A stretch of DNA of 64,000 bases from Thereva unica (GCA_949987705.1 OX465283.1:11388207-11452206); one strand, 5' to 3'; positions 1-11,090 are shown, counted from the stretch's first letter. Numbers and translations: made by a program. The notes: generated from the letters alone by a model not told the origin.

Positions 1-271
1 AAATCATAATTTTAGTGGACTCTTATTGGACCAAAGAAAAAATTAATTCGAAAATAGTCATGCATCGCAAAATACGGGGTACCCCGTGGCAGAATTAGGA
101 GTTGAGATTGGAATGTTTGTATCACTGTTTGCGATGGGGGGTTGAAGGCTGTTATCAGTCTTCAGGATCCTGGAAGCCTCCAAGGCGTTGGGGTTGCAAA
201 AACTAAGCAAAGTCTACTGAACTTACAACCACAGCTCTGTCAGCCCGTTTTTTATGTGTTTTTTCATACAG

Positions 272-405
272 AGTGAAATATCGAACAGCAAGCTCTAGTC
301 AGAAGATGGCGAAGAGAGAGAACTAAAGGAAGGACCTGCCACAACCAAACCCTGATATTTTTATTCCACCTACTCTCAACCATTACTATCGCGACTCTGA
401 CATCA
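272..405. repeat. Dispersed repeat family B, copy 1
   Basis: This segment is clearly similar to 11091-11211. Both contain TCGAACAGCA, then TATTTTTATT, then CACCTACTC, then CGCGACTCTGACAT or its near match, in the same order and spacing. No coding potential was seen. Two copies 10.8 kb apart with several small differences point to an old interspersed element of about 130 bp. Its true ends cannot be fixed from two copies. Confidence 0.6.
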
Positions 406-504
406 GGGCATCGAGAAACAATTCGCTGGAGTGTTATGCCTCCTGAAATGAGTTAAGGCTCATCAAGCAACCGATGACATGCACTTGGTGGAGCGGGGAA
501 GGGC

Positions 505-722
505 TAGCGTAGGCTATAACAGGAGGAATCAGGAATGTAAAAAGGGAAGAAGAAAGAAGTAAAGTTATGTAGGAAGGGAAAGTGGGAAAGGCGAAAGATC
601 GTAGTGCTTCCGGGATTCAAATCTGGGACCTCTGGGATGGTATACAGGCGCCTAACTCCCTTGACTACCGAGCCCCCTAGGAACGACTCGACACGTCTAC
701 GTCGTAACTCCCGGCAATGCAA
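505..722 (-). mobile_element. tRNA-related SINE
   Basis: On the minus strand, 679 to 601 reads like a tRNA gene: it starts GGGGGCTCGGTAGTC, continues through an A-box-like stretch (GGTAGTCAAGGGAGTTAGG), and has a B-box-like GATTTGAATCC about 35 bases later. This is the RNA polymerase III internal promoter layout of tRNA-derived SINEs. The B box differs from the usual GGTTCGAATCC by several changes and the anticodon arm does not pair cleanly, so a working tRNA is unlikely. The pyrimidine-rich stretch after it (about 600 down to 510) could be the SINE body. No second copy was found in this window, so the element's limits are approximate. Confidence 0.5.
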
Positions 723-824
723 TGTAATTGTAGCAGTGGTGAAGGGGCGAACGTGAGTGTTCAGCGCATAAAAATTTAACGTACTGGTTCAACTCTAGGC
801 TAACAAAACCTGCCCGACTAGAAG

Positions 825-950
825 GGCCCTATTCTGATTCTCACTTTGACGGCGAGTGACTACCCAAGACACAATTTTACATTACACTTTTTATTTGAAA
901 ATGTGTCTTGGATTGTCACTCGCCGTGAAAGTGAGAATCAGAATAGGGCC
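825..950. mobile_element. Foldback MITE
   Basis: The two arms (825-873 and 902-950) are nearly perfect inverted copies. Each begins GGCCCTATTCTGATTCTCAC read inward, and only a few bases differ before the arms meet in a loop of about 25 bases. It is non-coding. The size and near-perfect symmetry fit a miniature inverted-repeat or foldback element. AGAA lies near both outer edges but is not flush with them, so no target duplication is claimed. Confidence 0.75.
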
Positions 951-959
951 AGAATTCAA

Positions 960-1760
960 TGTAAGGCATGCCTAAAGTTATGTACGGGCCTCGTGAGGTA
1001 AACGTTCGGTATACCAGGTTAGACTTGCCTCATGAACACCTCATGTGGCCCTCATAGGGCAGTATAAGGTATACCAAAATTAAATTTGATTTATGAATAC
1101 CTTACGAGGGCCTCGTACAAAATACATGAGGCACTCGGCATGCACTCTAACATTAGGTTTTCATTAGGGAAATCTTACAAGGGCCTTATTTGGGAAAGAA
1201 GGTGTTTACCCCCGTTAGGTATTATTGAGTAATTCCTTATGAGGCCCATTGATGATGATATTGATGAAATTTGATTGAAATTTTTCCCTTCATGATATAA
1301 TTCACATGTAAAACCAAACTACTATGGTTAAGTAACTAAATGTGCTTAATCGCCATCAGACTTTTTAATGTCTCTGGTTTAATAAATTGTAAACTCATTT
1401 TTTGTCAATCAGCAGTCATATATAGGCAAGCAAGTCATTTCACGAGAGAATTTTTGTTTGTTTCCATATCCGCCGTAGTCGTTGTCCTTTAATCTGCTCT
1501 TGTCAAGTTTTACTGGTGAGTTATTCTTACCAGCGTCTATTAGGCCACGATACATCGAAATGGGGAAAAACTGCCAATGATCTATCGCACGCCTTACATA
1601 ATAAACGATAGGTACGCATTATATGGCCCTATCCATTTTTGCCTGATATGGCCCTCATAAGGATTTTCTAGTTCGGCGGTAATAGGTGAAAAGCGTTACA
1701 CTTTTCTTCTGGGCCTTATTAGGTTTCAACATTAGGGCCTAACAGTCAAATTAGGCTAAC
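960..1760. repeat. Degenerate GGCCCTCAT-type repeats
   Basis: From 1007 and again from 1067 the sequence reads GGTATACC followed by a related stretch ending in GGCCCTCATA or GGGCCTCGTA, an offset of 60 bases. Looser matches (AAGGGCCTTATT, TATGAGGCCC, GATATGGCCCTCATAAGG, GGGCCTTATTAGG) recur to about 1750. This looks like an eroded tandem or dispersed motif array. The part from 1290 to 1610 shows nothing else I can recognise. Confidence 0.35.
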
Positions 1761-1849
1761 CTCATCCGGACCGAACCAAGAAATTCTAGTCGGGGTCGAA
1801 AAAAAATCACTATAACGAATCCTCTATCAACGCTTTGGGCCGGATTGAT

Positions 1850-2047
1850 CACTCATGCAAATGCGACGGAATATTAGACTTTGATTTGGCTACATGGAAC
1901 GTAAGGACAATGATCAGAGCAGGAGCTCTCAAATCTCAAGAATTATTGGAACTGGAATTAGAAAGGTACAAAGTAAAAATCGATACATTGCAAGAAACAT
2001 GGTGGATCAAGAAAAAAAAAACTAGTGTGCGTAGGACCACACTTTAG
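1850..2047 (+). pseudogene. RTE endonuclease, N-terminal part
   Basis: The open frame here encodes LATWNVRTM, an LELELERYKVKIDTLQET stretch and then WW. That is the N-terminal signature of the apurinic-like endonuclease (EEP fold) of RTE-type non-LTR retrotransposons: TWNVRTL, then a helix ending in the catalytic-glutamate motif QETRW. The enzyme nicks target DNA to prime reverse transcription. The frame stops just after an A-rich run, at the edge of the insert beginning at 2046. The rest of the domain resumes at about 3660. No good initiator is visible: the frame opens with TTG codons only. Confidence 0.7.
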
Positions 2048-2279
2048 AAGTGTTAACTTCTATGGCTAGTCTAAATGTCCAAATCAATCTAAATACAGGA
2101 CAATAAGGATTAATATATTTTATTTATGAATATTCTGTTAAAGTTTATTTAATTGTTACTTATATGCACTCACTCCAAAATATGTTGCAATGTTTTGGAA
2201 ATTAAACTATTTGTCTTAAACTTTTCACACAAAGATCGGACGATGGATGGCTGGGATAATGTAGTTTTTAGTGAAAATA

Positions 2280-2590
2280 GTAGATAATATATAGTAATAA
2301 ATACATAGTACATAGTTCATAGGAAATAATGTAGTACATAGTACACAGTACTTATCGTCGGGTTGATGCAATAGTCATGAAACAGAAATTTTTGTTAAAC
2401 ATTGGGCAAATATGCAAAAAAGTCATATTATATTCAGCCAAAGTCACGGATCTAAATTTTTATGGGAATCTACTGGATTCAATTTGAATTTTTTCAGAAC
2501 ATAGTACATAATAAGCAGTACATTGTATATAGTACGGAATAGATAATATATAATACATAGAAAATAATATAACATACCAGTAGGGAATGG
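2280..2590. repeat. AGTAC-rich low-complexity tract
   Basis: Two stretches (about 2290-2352 and 2500-2580) repeat AGTACATAGTAC-like words with A/T-rich spacers. Related GGAAGTACT words continue at 2590-2730 and 3057-3064. The tract is non-coding. It may be simple-sequence expansion inside the surrounding insert. Confidence 0.5.
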
Positions 2591-3235
2591 AAGTACTGGA
2601 AAAACTACTTCTACAGAAGCAGTTCAGTACTTCCACCCAGTACAAAAAAGGCATTACATTAACACGGCGATGGCTTAGGCTGGGAAATACTTCTTTTTTC
2701 CCTTCCATAGAATGTGTTTTGGAAGTACTTTACTACATTTATTATTAAACTCATAATACAAAGTTATTATACTGTAAATTTTTGTAATGTAATTTAGTTA
2801 GGGTAGGCGTGAAGGGGTGGGGTAGCTTGAAGTAAGGTTAAGCGATTTATATTTATATCATAAACATAAGTTCAAATATATGTTTATAAATTATAGATAT
2901 AAAACTTAATGTCTGAGATAACTGAGATGATTAACAAAGAAAACGACCAGCTACGAAGTTTTTCAACAAGCTTTTTGCGCGAAATCAAACGCTTGGTCAC
3001 CAAACCCATTCTCCTCTGCATTACTTATAAGTCATTACAGAAAACACTAAATAAAGAAGTACTTCCAAATCGACTTCCCACAGTAAATACTTACTTACTT
3101 CCCTACTGGGATACTACCCCAGATATGTAAGTAAAATACAGACGCCTAGTCGAATAGGCGAAACGCCGAAACGTATTCCATGTTGCCGAAAGCGATTAAT
3201 CCAAGAAAATATTTAAATATTGCAGCCATTTAGCT

Positions 3236-3604
3236 GGCTAGAGCATGGCAACTTTTAGTCGAGGTCCAGCAACAGACAGCAGCGATGGTGACACGCGCAC
3301 TTTGCTGCTCACCCGTTTCTGGCTACTTGTGCCTACGCAGCTGTCTAGAGCATGGAAACTTTTGGTTGAGCTCCACTTACAAACAGCAGCGTATAATTCT
3401 ATGTGTGCGAGGGAAAATAGCCCGCGCTTGGTGGGAGGGATTGGGGATTGGAGGGAATGCTCTCAGCATTCGTTTCATATTCTCGCAATGCAGACGCCGC
3501 TCTCAAAATTCATGTCATATTCTCAACCAAAAGTTTCCATGCTCTAGAAAGCTGCATAGGCACAAGTAGCCAGAAACGGGTGTGCAACAAAGTGCGTGTG
3601 TCGC
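3236..3604. repeat. Long foldback with 83-bp arms
   Basis: The left arm 3288-3371 and the right arm 3522-3604 are inverted copies with about ten differences. Both carry TAGCCAGAAACGGGTG and TCCATGCTCTAGA in the appropriate orientation. In addition, 3236-3264 is a partial direct copy of 3342-3370 (AGAGCATGG then ACTTTT), so the left arm was partly duplicated 106 bases apart. Several small overlapping ORFs cover the region, but they are by-products of the repeat. It lies within the 2046-3666 insert. Confidence 0.8.
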
Positions 3605-3659
3605 GAATTCTTTGTTTTACCCCCAGCGAAAAAGTGCCAAACGCGCCTAAAGAAGTTAA

Positions 3660-4230
3660 CACTTCAAAAAAGTGATGTTATAACTCATACTATCCTCTCA
3701 AGTAGAAGCACAACAGGAACCCGTCAATTCGAAGTCGATAAATCTCTAAATCCTGTCAATTGTGTAATCGATAAATCTCTGAAACTTCAAATTTTGGACT
3801 TCCAGCTAATCATTGAGAGACTGTGCACATTGCGAATTAAGACAAAATTTCGCAGCTACTACATAAATCAATGCAATGGAAAAATCAGAATTTTTTGAGG
3901 ATATCTACCATATACCCTCTAATGATATAAAAATGATGCTGTCTATAAGGCAACTCAACTATAGCCTTTACGCAACCACCAACGATAATACTGCCAGGCC
4001 TTTTGACCGTACTAGTATCAAAGGAATGGTGGTAAGGTCGACGCTCTTCCCGCATCAAAACATCTATAAAATGACATGGACGTCACAGGGTTGGAGAACT
4101 ACGAACCAGATCAATAATTATGTATTCATTGGAAAGAGATCTGCCAACAAGAATATCGGATGTGAGATCCCTTAATGGTGGCTGGTATAGTTCTGATCAC
4201 CACATGATGAAATAAAGGTTTAGAGCACTG
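3660..4230 (+). pseudogene. RTE endonuclease, central and C-terminal part
   Basis: Reading resumes with HTILSS and VIDKSLKLQILDFQ, then IIERLCTLRIK, then (frameshifted near 3880) FFEDIYHIPSNDIK, NYSLYATTNDN, VVRSTLFPHQNIYKMTW and NQINNYVFIGKR. After a second shift near 4158 it ends DVRSLNGGWYSSDHH. These are consecutive blocks of the RTE/CFDP2-like endonuclease: the variable middle, the TNDN block, STLFPH..I.K.TW, then the S-D-H catalytic motif. The GDFNA block expected after DIK is missing. No RT follows, so the copy is truncated or broken downstream. It is not functional. Confidence 0.85.
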
Positions 4231-4750
4231 TTTAGAGGTTACAACGAACTAGCAGGGAACCAAAACTTAATATGAACTTAATATTAATTTGTCACAAGAC
4301 AGAACAGAGGAACAGATCAACGGAGCAGAGAGTTAACACAAACGAGAAAGAATGTCCAACGATTTTGACGATCTATTAAGCTTGTCTTGTAATTAGCTGC
4401 TGACCAGATAGTAGAAGTAGTAGCAAGAAGAGTGAGAAGTGATCGGTTTGTGGTAGATTGCAGGACAGATATATACAGATCAATCCAAATTACATGGCCT
4501 GTCATTTCTTCCATCAACCCTTTCAATAATTCCACTAAACTGAATTTGTCGCAGAGACGTTTCTCACTTGTGCATCCCAAAATGATTTTCGACTGCAGCA
4601 AGCATCACACTAACAGAAGCATAACTTCGTTCGAGAGCTGCGAAAATCATAGGGAGGTTATTATAATCGATCCAAAAATCGAAATCGAAATTTTTAAGGT
4701 ATTTTCATTTTTGAAGCTCGCAATTGCATTTGAAGTAAAAATTTGAGAAG
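4231..4750. other. Unassigned, overlapping ORFs on both strands
   Basis: ORFs of 94 and 104 codons overlap here on opposite strands (4317-4601 minus, 4432-4746 plus). Neither product shows a motif I recognise. The A/T-rich composition and the flanking retroelement debris suggest decayed repeat rather than a gene. Confidence 0.3.
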
Positions 4751-4781
4751 TATGTGTATGTGTGTGTGCGTACGTACGTGG
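4751..4781. repeat. TG and ACGT microsatellite
   Basis: A short run of TATGTGTATGTGTGTGTG passes into CGTACGTACGTG. Confidence 0.85.
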
Positions 4782-4790
4782 TCATTTTTC

Positions 4791-5070
4791 CCAGCACGAT
4801 ATCGCGCGGACCGAAAAAGAACGACTTCGTTATGGTGTTCAAAGCGTATGAACGAAAATATTATATGAAAAGATTTTTATAAAATTTGGTCGAACCGTTT
4901 TTTTGGTTTAAACGACATAAGTAATTTTTGTACCTGCACGATACCCCATGTCCCAAAAACTATATCGACTTGTTTGAGGTGCCGAAAGAAGAATATTAAC
5001 GAAAAAATGCTCTGAAAAAAATTTCATAACATTCGGTCGGGCCTTTTTTTGTTTAAATTAAAAAACTTCG
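4791..5070. repeat. Two-unit diverged tandem duplication
   Basis: Unit 1 (about 4791-4930) and unit 2 (about 4931-5070) share an ordered set of words: GCACGATA, CCGAAAAAG or CCCAAAAAC, TTCAAAGCGTATGAACG or TTTGAGGTGCCGAAAG, ACGAAAA, then TTTGGTCGAACCGTTTTTT or ATTCGGTCGGGCCTTTTTTT. The unit is close to 140-147 bases. It is non-coding and adjoins the TG/ACGT microsatellite. Confidence 0.6.
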
Positions 5071-8000
5071 GCTAAGTGTCAGAAAGTGATAAGTTTTGCT
5101 AATATCTAATTAACTTGATGGAATGAGATCCGCCCTAAACGATGTGATCTTTTTTGGATTCTGCACAGCGATAGCTTTCCAACAAAAAACATCACTTGTC
5201 AAAATCCGACACTCTTTAAAATTCGTGAAAAAATTACGTTACCCTTTACAAACGTATTACTATTTTGTAACAAGTCAGTTTATTCCGTGTACGTTCATCA
5301 TACTGCGAAGTTGATAGTGTGAACCGAATGGGTCAAACCCACATCACAACTAGTTGTAATGGCCAATGGACGATAATGCATATCTTCTCAACTAATAGCG
5401 TCGTCGTGCAAATTTTTTTAATATTCTTGACCTTCATTTTATAATAGCTACACCTTAATGCCATTCATGCTTGACGAGTTATTGTTGTTCTAATTCCTCA
5501 AGGCAGTTTCGCCTTCCGGCTGTCGTGGTAGCTCTATATTCACTTAATCTTCCGGTATATTATGAAACGCGATTTGTTATTATTAATAATGACTAAAGTT
5601 TAGTTTAGACAACGACGTGCAATGAATGTTGCAACGGTTTCGTAATGTTTCTATAGATCTTATCTCATATGTGTATATCCTGATCAATAAATCACGATTG
5701 GAAGAGTTTCTCTACTAGCGATGACCTTTGGAGAAAACTTAATTAATGAGGCATGCTACGCAAACTACATACAAAGTGCAGCTTTTAATTGTCTTTTGAT
5801 ATACAATAACATTCCACTCTACATAACTAATACACATTCGTATTGGTTTGTGGAAAATAGGAGTAAATTATAACATCTTGAAAAGGAAAGTTACATATAC
5901 TTAATTGGGTTCAAGTTTTACAACTTGAAACTAAGTAAACATTTTTAATTGTGAACCTCCAATAGCATAAAACCATAACTCTTTAAAACGATTGTTAAAA
6001 TCTACTCCACTCAAATCTTTCGCATATAATAATTCCGCGAAATTACGAAATCAACCAATAAAAAGCCTCAATAATTGCGGAAGATGGTGAAAATTGTAGA
6101 AAAGAGCATTATGCACCTCCACCTCACCTAAAGAAAAGAAAATCCATTTAAATCTTTTCCATTCGTTGCGATTAAAATTGCATCGGTTGACTGATAGCTA
6201 TGGTACAAGATCTAGTGTTTGCAGAAACTCATTAGCCCCAAAGAAAATTTTTCATCAACGGAGCAAATAGAAATCTCATAGATCATCGATTGATGGTTTT
6301 TATACTTTATGCATATATTTACTTTATTCTTTTCCTAAGTTCGTTTAACTTTCACGACGACGAACTATTGAAGTGGTATGGCTGGTGGTCGCATCTGGAG
6401 TTATGAATATTAAACTCAATAGTGCAAGACCAGGTGCATTAACGTAGGTAAACTGTTCGTTAATTGCATTTGTAATAGGTCTTTCAATATTGTAGCTTAA
6501 TTATCCAGGAATGATCTCGTGCAGTAAAATAATTGCTCAGAACTAGCTTTGCAAGATTTTTCGATATTTCATTAAGTTAATTACTAGAATTATAAAGTTT
6601 TATTGCTGTATTAATTTAGTATTGTAATTTAATATTGTAGATTTGATCAAGTTCTCAAAATAAAGCCATTAAAAAAATACAATATCAAAAAAACCTAACG
6701 AACATCCATTGCATACAAAAGTCCTCTAATTACATTAAAATATAGTAGAACATTCTGTAGCCCATCTGTGCAAGCTCTGCATTATTAAATTACAATCAGG
6801 TGACGATAGCTTCCGTCAGGTACATCGTCACATCTTTCACGACACTCCAAAAAAGAAAATTGCAGAGCAAACGACGGGAGCTGGGGCGATGTCACTGTAT
6901 AATTCATCATATCCCAGTGAAGAATTTTCTGGATCCCTTTCTTTTGTTGATTCAAATGTAGCCAAGGTAGGATGCCGCCACCTTCGTGACTTGATGAAAG
7001 GGACTACAAACTTGAATACATATATTCAATGTATATAACCTTCTCTGCCAAAGTGTACAAGGATGAAATGTGCCTCTGCCATCTGTCCCCTAATATACAC
7101 ACCAGATTCAAGACATCAGTGCGGAAGATATGCTGATGTATTTTATCTGAAAGGATGGCATCGGATGGTTCTTATCTTCCAATTGTAGATGGAAAAAAGA
7201 GTGTATCCATTTAACTAAATGATCAATAATCCCGCATATTAAAAGAGTTTATTAATATTGATTAGTGATTTAGGGAAAGGTCAATGGAAGTTCTACCTAC
7301 ATATGTTTGAGACAATTGATTAATTTTCTGGAGATTTCTATCAAGAGTTCAAGAGCTTTGTTAAGGGTCAATTACTGGGAAAGAATCAGTTTAGGTATTT
7401 GTTGAACATTGACTCCAATGGAGAGTGTCTTGAGATATAGATAGACTTGGATATATCAAAAACTTGGCTTTAAAAATAAAGAGAATAAATTTTTACAAAA
7501 AAAAACTTAAGTAAAGGGTGACTCAAAATTGTTCGCTATACTGGTTGAGAGTTGTAGCTTGGCCATTGAGGATTGATTGCCTATCGAAGAACACACATTT
7601 ATTGTAAAAACCAATTCTCTTTACCCAAAATGGGGAGTGTTTTGCTACGATTGCAAGAACATCTGGAACGTGGCCTTCAAACGAATTTTGGTTTTGTCAA
7701 TTGCGACCTCAAGAAATATTTTCTCGCAATTTTCGGATTGGATTAAACACAAATTTTATATGGCAATATGGTCCCTCATAAGGGAATTTTTATATTAGGA
7801 AAACGTAGTCTTTTCTCCCCAGGCAAAGTATGAAATCAATTGTTACGGAAGATTTCAACGTTCACAATGCAAATTGCCTAGATTAGTCGAATGACACCTG
7901 AATGGGAAGCTTAGCATATGAACTGAACGAAATTCTAGATCATCCTACACGAATTCTTGAAAATGCAAAATGAGACCAAAGGGCCCAATTCGTTGGCGGT

Positions 8001-8160
8001 TTTCATTATCTATCTATCACGCAACGCAGTACTCCATCGAATTTCATGCGCCTTTTGGTAACTCACATCATTTTCTAGTCAGTGCCAACTGAAATTATTC
8101 TGAGGGGAATGTGTTTGTTAATCTTCCATTCTACCAAATCCATAAAGTCTAGACCTCGCG
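5071..8160. other. AT-rich, no recognisable gene
   Basis: Only short ORFs occur (63 codons at 5123, 73 codons at 7577). None is supported by motifs. AATAAAGCCATTAAAAAAA near 6660 resembles a polyadenylated retroelement end but nothing upstream supports it. A small hairpin (GTGACGAT / ATCGTCAC) lies near 6800. I see no exon, RNA gene or long repeat. Confidence 0.4.
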
Positions 8161-8162
8161 CA

Positions 8163-8257
8163 TTCTTCTTCTTCTTTGATCCGTTAGCTGGTGGTGCAAG
8201 CGGGGCGTCCCCGCAACGGATATGCTGCTGTTGGCGCAGCTGGGTCTCGAACTCCAT
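8163..8257 (-). repeat. Repeat family A (GAA-tailed), 3' part
   Basis: On the minus strand this reads a GC-rich stretch, then CCACCAGCTAACGGATCAAAG and a (GAA)n tail. The same end occurs at 61430-61491 (plus strand) and at 23832-23880 (minus strand). The direction of the GAA tail shows this copy lies in minus orientation. Only the 3' end is present. Confidence 0.7.
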
Positions 8258-8324
8258 TCATGATTCGTTTCCATTCTAGACGATTTTTGGACGATTTTTG
8301 AAAAGACGTGTGGAAAGGCGATAG

Positions 8325-8770
8325 TGAAAAGACGACAAAGAGGAAGACAAGAACAACCCCTCTAACTACCGCCCAATAATAATAACTTATATTAAATTCA
8401 AAAGCCTAGATACCACGGTCAATAGAAAGCCTATAGAGCATCTTGATTGTAATCAATTATTAGACGATAATCAATACGGTTTTAAACCAAAAAATAAACT
8501 GGTGACCTTTTTTGTCCCAAACAAAGCATTTGAACGTAAGCATCCATCGTTTTGGTGTGTCGGATCTAGATATCTCCAAGGCCTTCAACAACGTATGAAA
8601 CCTTGGTCTGCTAACAAAACTCTAAATTATTGATATCCATTTAGCTCTAAAGATCTGGATTGAGAGTTTTCGTTGCGTTCGTTCTTGGTATTGGATAACC
8701 TCAGAACTCCTCTTTCAGTGTTTTTCTTAATTTTTATAAATTCTCTCAATACCCTCCCTAACCACGGCCG
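8325..8770 (+). pseudogene. Jockey/I-like reverse transcriptase relic
   Basis: From 8352 the frame gives NNPSNYRPI (RT block 1), then DDNQYGFKPKNK (the Q.GF block), and about 80 codons stay open. In another frame from about 8560 comes SDLDISKAFNNV (catalytic LDI.KAFD block of the palm), followed by LLTKL and a W.ESF stretch. The order and spacing are those of a Jockey/I-superfamily RT. The aspartate of LDI is kept, but KAFD has become KAFN. There is no YADD block downstream. It is 5' and 3' truncated with at least one frameshift. Confidence 0.75.
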
Positions 8771-10080
8771 GACTGGTATATCGGGAATTTGGGGGATTAC
8801 CGAACGGCCGTTCGCTGTGCCCGGTCGGTTACATGCAATTTCTTTCTGACGAATAGAATTTTATCAAAATGATAAGGGCTTTTATGACTTGACTGTGGAG
8901 CCCAGAGGTCGATGGTCTCCGTTTGGTCCGCGAGAGTGAATCAATTTCATTCGCGTAACGCTCTCATACATGAAAAATCGTCAGAACTTTCGTATAACGA
9001 TGGGAAATGGGGCGGACGGGGTACAAGAGACGAAGAAACTTGGGGCTGTATGTGCAACAGTTAAAATACACTTTGCCTTACTGCATAAATTTTCTGGCAT
9101 GTTAGCTACGTTGTCGCCCAGACTTTGCTTTATCTCATTATAGGAATACAAATTCACCATTATGTAGAGGTGAATTATTTGAGATATTTATGATTTTATA
9201 CGACAAGAATTTTCGGCGCAGCCTGAGCAAGTGGATCTGCTTTTTGGCGTGGCCAAACATGTAGCACTGCCGGGAAGTTACGGTATAAACACTTGAGACT
9301 TTCTTAAAATGCCAAACGATGTAAACAAATATGAAAAAATGAAAGAAGAAATGAACAATACATCTTTCTTACGTTTATTTTGTTATTGTCTCCAATATAA
9401 AGTACTTTTTGCACGCTTCAATTGATAAAACCGAAGCTGTTAAAACCGTATGTCCAGTGGTTTGGTTGCTTAGAATACTAAAAGGGAGTGGTGAATTAAA
9501 TGTGCGAGGTGCTCTTGTTTTAAATTGGCACCCACTTCCCCTTTGGAGAGATGTGCTGGACCTTTCCCCTTTTTAAATTACAATTTTTTTAACTTGCACA
9601 AATCGACGAATCGTTTATGTCAAAACATTGCACTGTTGTGAAAATCGTTCCTGATATGTTTTTTGGGTCGCTGATTACGAAAATCGGGGTCCCACAGTCT
9701 TAAAATATGCATGTCACCTTTAAACATGCTTAAAAACTAGCTTTTTTAAGGATTTTCGCGATAATTTTAATTATAATCAAAAACAATCCAATAAAATACA
9801 TTTTTTGCAATATTTATATTCAAAAGTGGTTGATTTATAACAAAGCAAATTTTATGATAAGGGATAATAGTAAAGGACTGAAACTATCCCTGCATCGTCT
9901 GAAAATATAAAGATTTGAAAAAAATGTTTTTTCAACTTTATGCTTCAAATTCGGTTTAATCAGCTAAAATAAATTATTTTCAACTACGCCTAGAAAGAAG
10001 AATTTGAAAAAAGGTTGATTGTTTTTTGCATTTCCTTTTGCTCCCTTTAAAATTAATTGGCTCCCAAAAAGATTGTATGG
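8771..10080. other. Unassigned AT-rich segment
   Basis: No ORF over 60 codons and no protein motif. A GC-rich palindrome (GAACGGCCGTTC) lies near 8810. TTGGCACCC near 9523 and its complement GGGTGCCAA near 10108 are inverted, which may mark the edges of an unrecognised element of about 600 bases. Confidence 0.3.
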
Positions 10081-10795
10081 GACGAAGGAATCAGGTAATT
10101 GGCTAGGTGGCCATAAAGGGTGCCAATACCATACTCAAGTAGACTGGCTCTCGTTCGCGTAGGTAAAGCGACTCCCGTAGGTAAAGCTTCACTGGATGTG
10201 GTTGGCGGACTGCTTGGTAAAACAATACTTGGGTTTGGAATAGTCTATGCCGATGCGGATGCAATTATTAATGATCATGAATGTAGCGGGAGCGGAGCAT
10301 GCATACAGCTGCTGACATATCCAAGCGTACATGCGTTCAATTCGTTGCTAAATATAGAAGTGTGTGTATTCAAATGCGACCTGACGGAATGTTCCATAAA
10401 TGGAATGCATGCCACGCAAAGGTCGAACTACTTTTGACTTTTTCTGTAAAGCCGCATTCGAAATAGCACACACAAATATGCACAACAAACACATGCACCT
10501 TGCTTGCACTCGTTACTTAGATTTTCGGGCTATGTGTGAAAGCCGGGACGGAAAAAAACCATGCAATTTTATGAACCTCTGAATGCAATGCATGTACGCT
10601 TGCATATGTCACCAGCTTACTTCCACGAGGCGAATGTTTAGGTTTTCGTGCCTGTGGCGGTAGCATCCATGCCTGTGGCGGAAGCGTGCATACCCGTGTG
10701 GCATGCGCACTTATATGCTATACGTACTAGGTGCACCGCGTGTATGCTTTTAAGAAAATTAGCCAATAAAAGTTATTCTTACTCGATTACTTTTA
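10081..10795. repeat. Dispersed repeat family C, copy 1
   Basis: Shares two blocks with 29810-30103: a first block containing TGGTAAAACAA, TTTGGAAT and GTCTATGCCGATG, and a second containing TTTTCGTGCCTGTGGCGG and AAATTA.CCAA. Its middle (about 10340-10540) resembles 53205-53380 (AGAAGTG, TTCAAATGCGA, AATATGCAC). It is rich in alternating GCATGC words. ORFs of 105 and 60 codons lie inside, but the other copies do not keep these frames, so it is probably a non-coding element. Confidence 0.65.
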
Positions 10796-11090
10796 GGTTT
10801 TAATGTAAATAGGAATTCATAAATACTGATATTTTCAAATAGTATTTGTATCAAGTCCGTCAGTAGATTCGTCACTACTCTTCCTGCATCTGTCGTTGGC
10901 CTGAATTTTCTCAAGCGTACTATTGATCCGACAGACTTTCCACTATATCTATTGCATATTACTAGCCGATGGGCACAAAAGTTTTACTTCTAAAGTGTGG
11001 TCTTAAGCACACTCATATTTTTTTTTTATGTGACACACTAGAGACTTAGGGAAGGCTCCTTTGTACTGTCGACCATGTATTTTTATTTTT

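Larger units (their letters stand above)
2046..3666. mobile_element. Insert with inverted ends inside an RTE endonuclease
   Basis: The segment starts with GAAGTGTTAACTTCT (2047) and ends with the reverse complement of the same 15 bases (3651-3665), and similarity continues loosely inward. These ends sit where the endonuclease reading stops (2047) and resumes (about 3660), so this is most simply a DNA transposon or a large MITE inserted in the older RTE copy. Its interior holds AGTAC-rich sequence, a possible smaller element (2577-3109, ends CCAGTAGGGA / TCCCTACTGG) and the long foldback at 3288-3604. No transposase motif was seen. The short flanks do not show a clear target duplication, so the superfamily is open. 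Confidence 0.6.

Noticed and set aside
601..679. Functional tRNA gene on the minus strand
   Set aside because: The A- and B-box-like segments are present, but stems do not pair properly and the B box is altered. It fits a SINE head better.
2577..3109. Independent element with CCAGTAGGGA ends
   Set aside because: Only ten bases of inverted ends and no matching target duplication. Treated as interior of the larger insert.
3245..3675. Three overlapping ORFs of 75-100 codons
   Set aside because: They lie in the long foldback, use different frames of the same repeat and have no motif.
7577..7798. ORF starting PIEEHTFIVKT, reminiscent of a Tc/mariner-type helix-turn-helix start
   Set aside because: Only a few residues fit and the continuation does not match in any frame.
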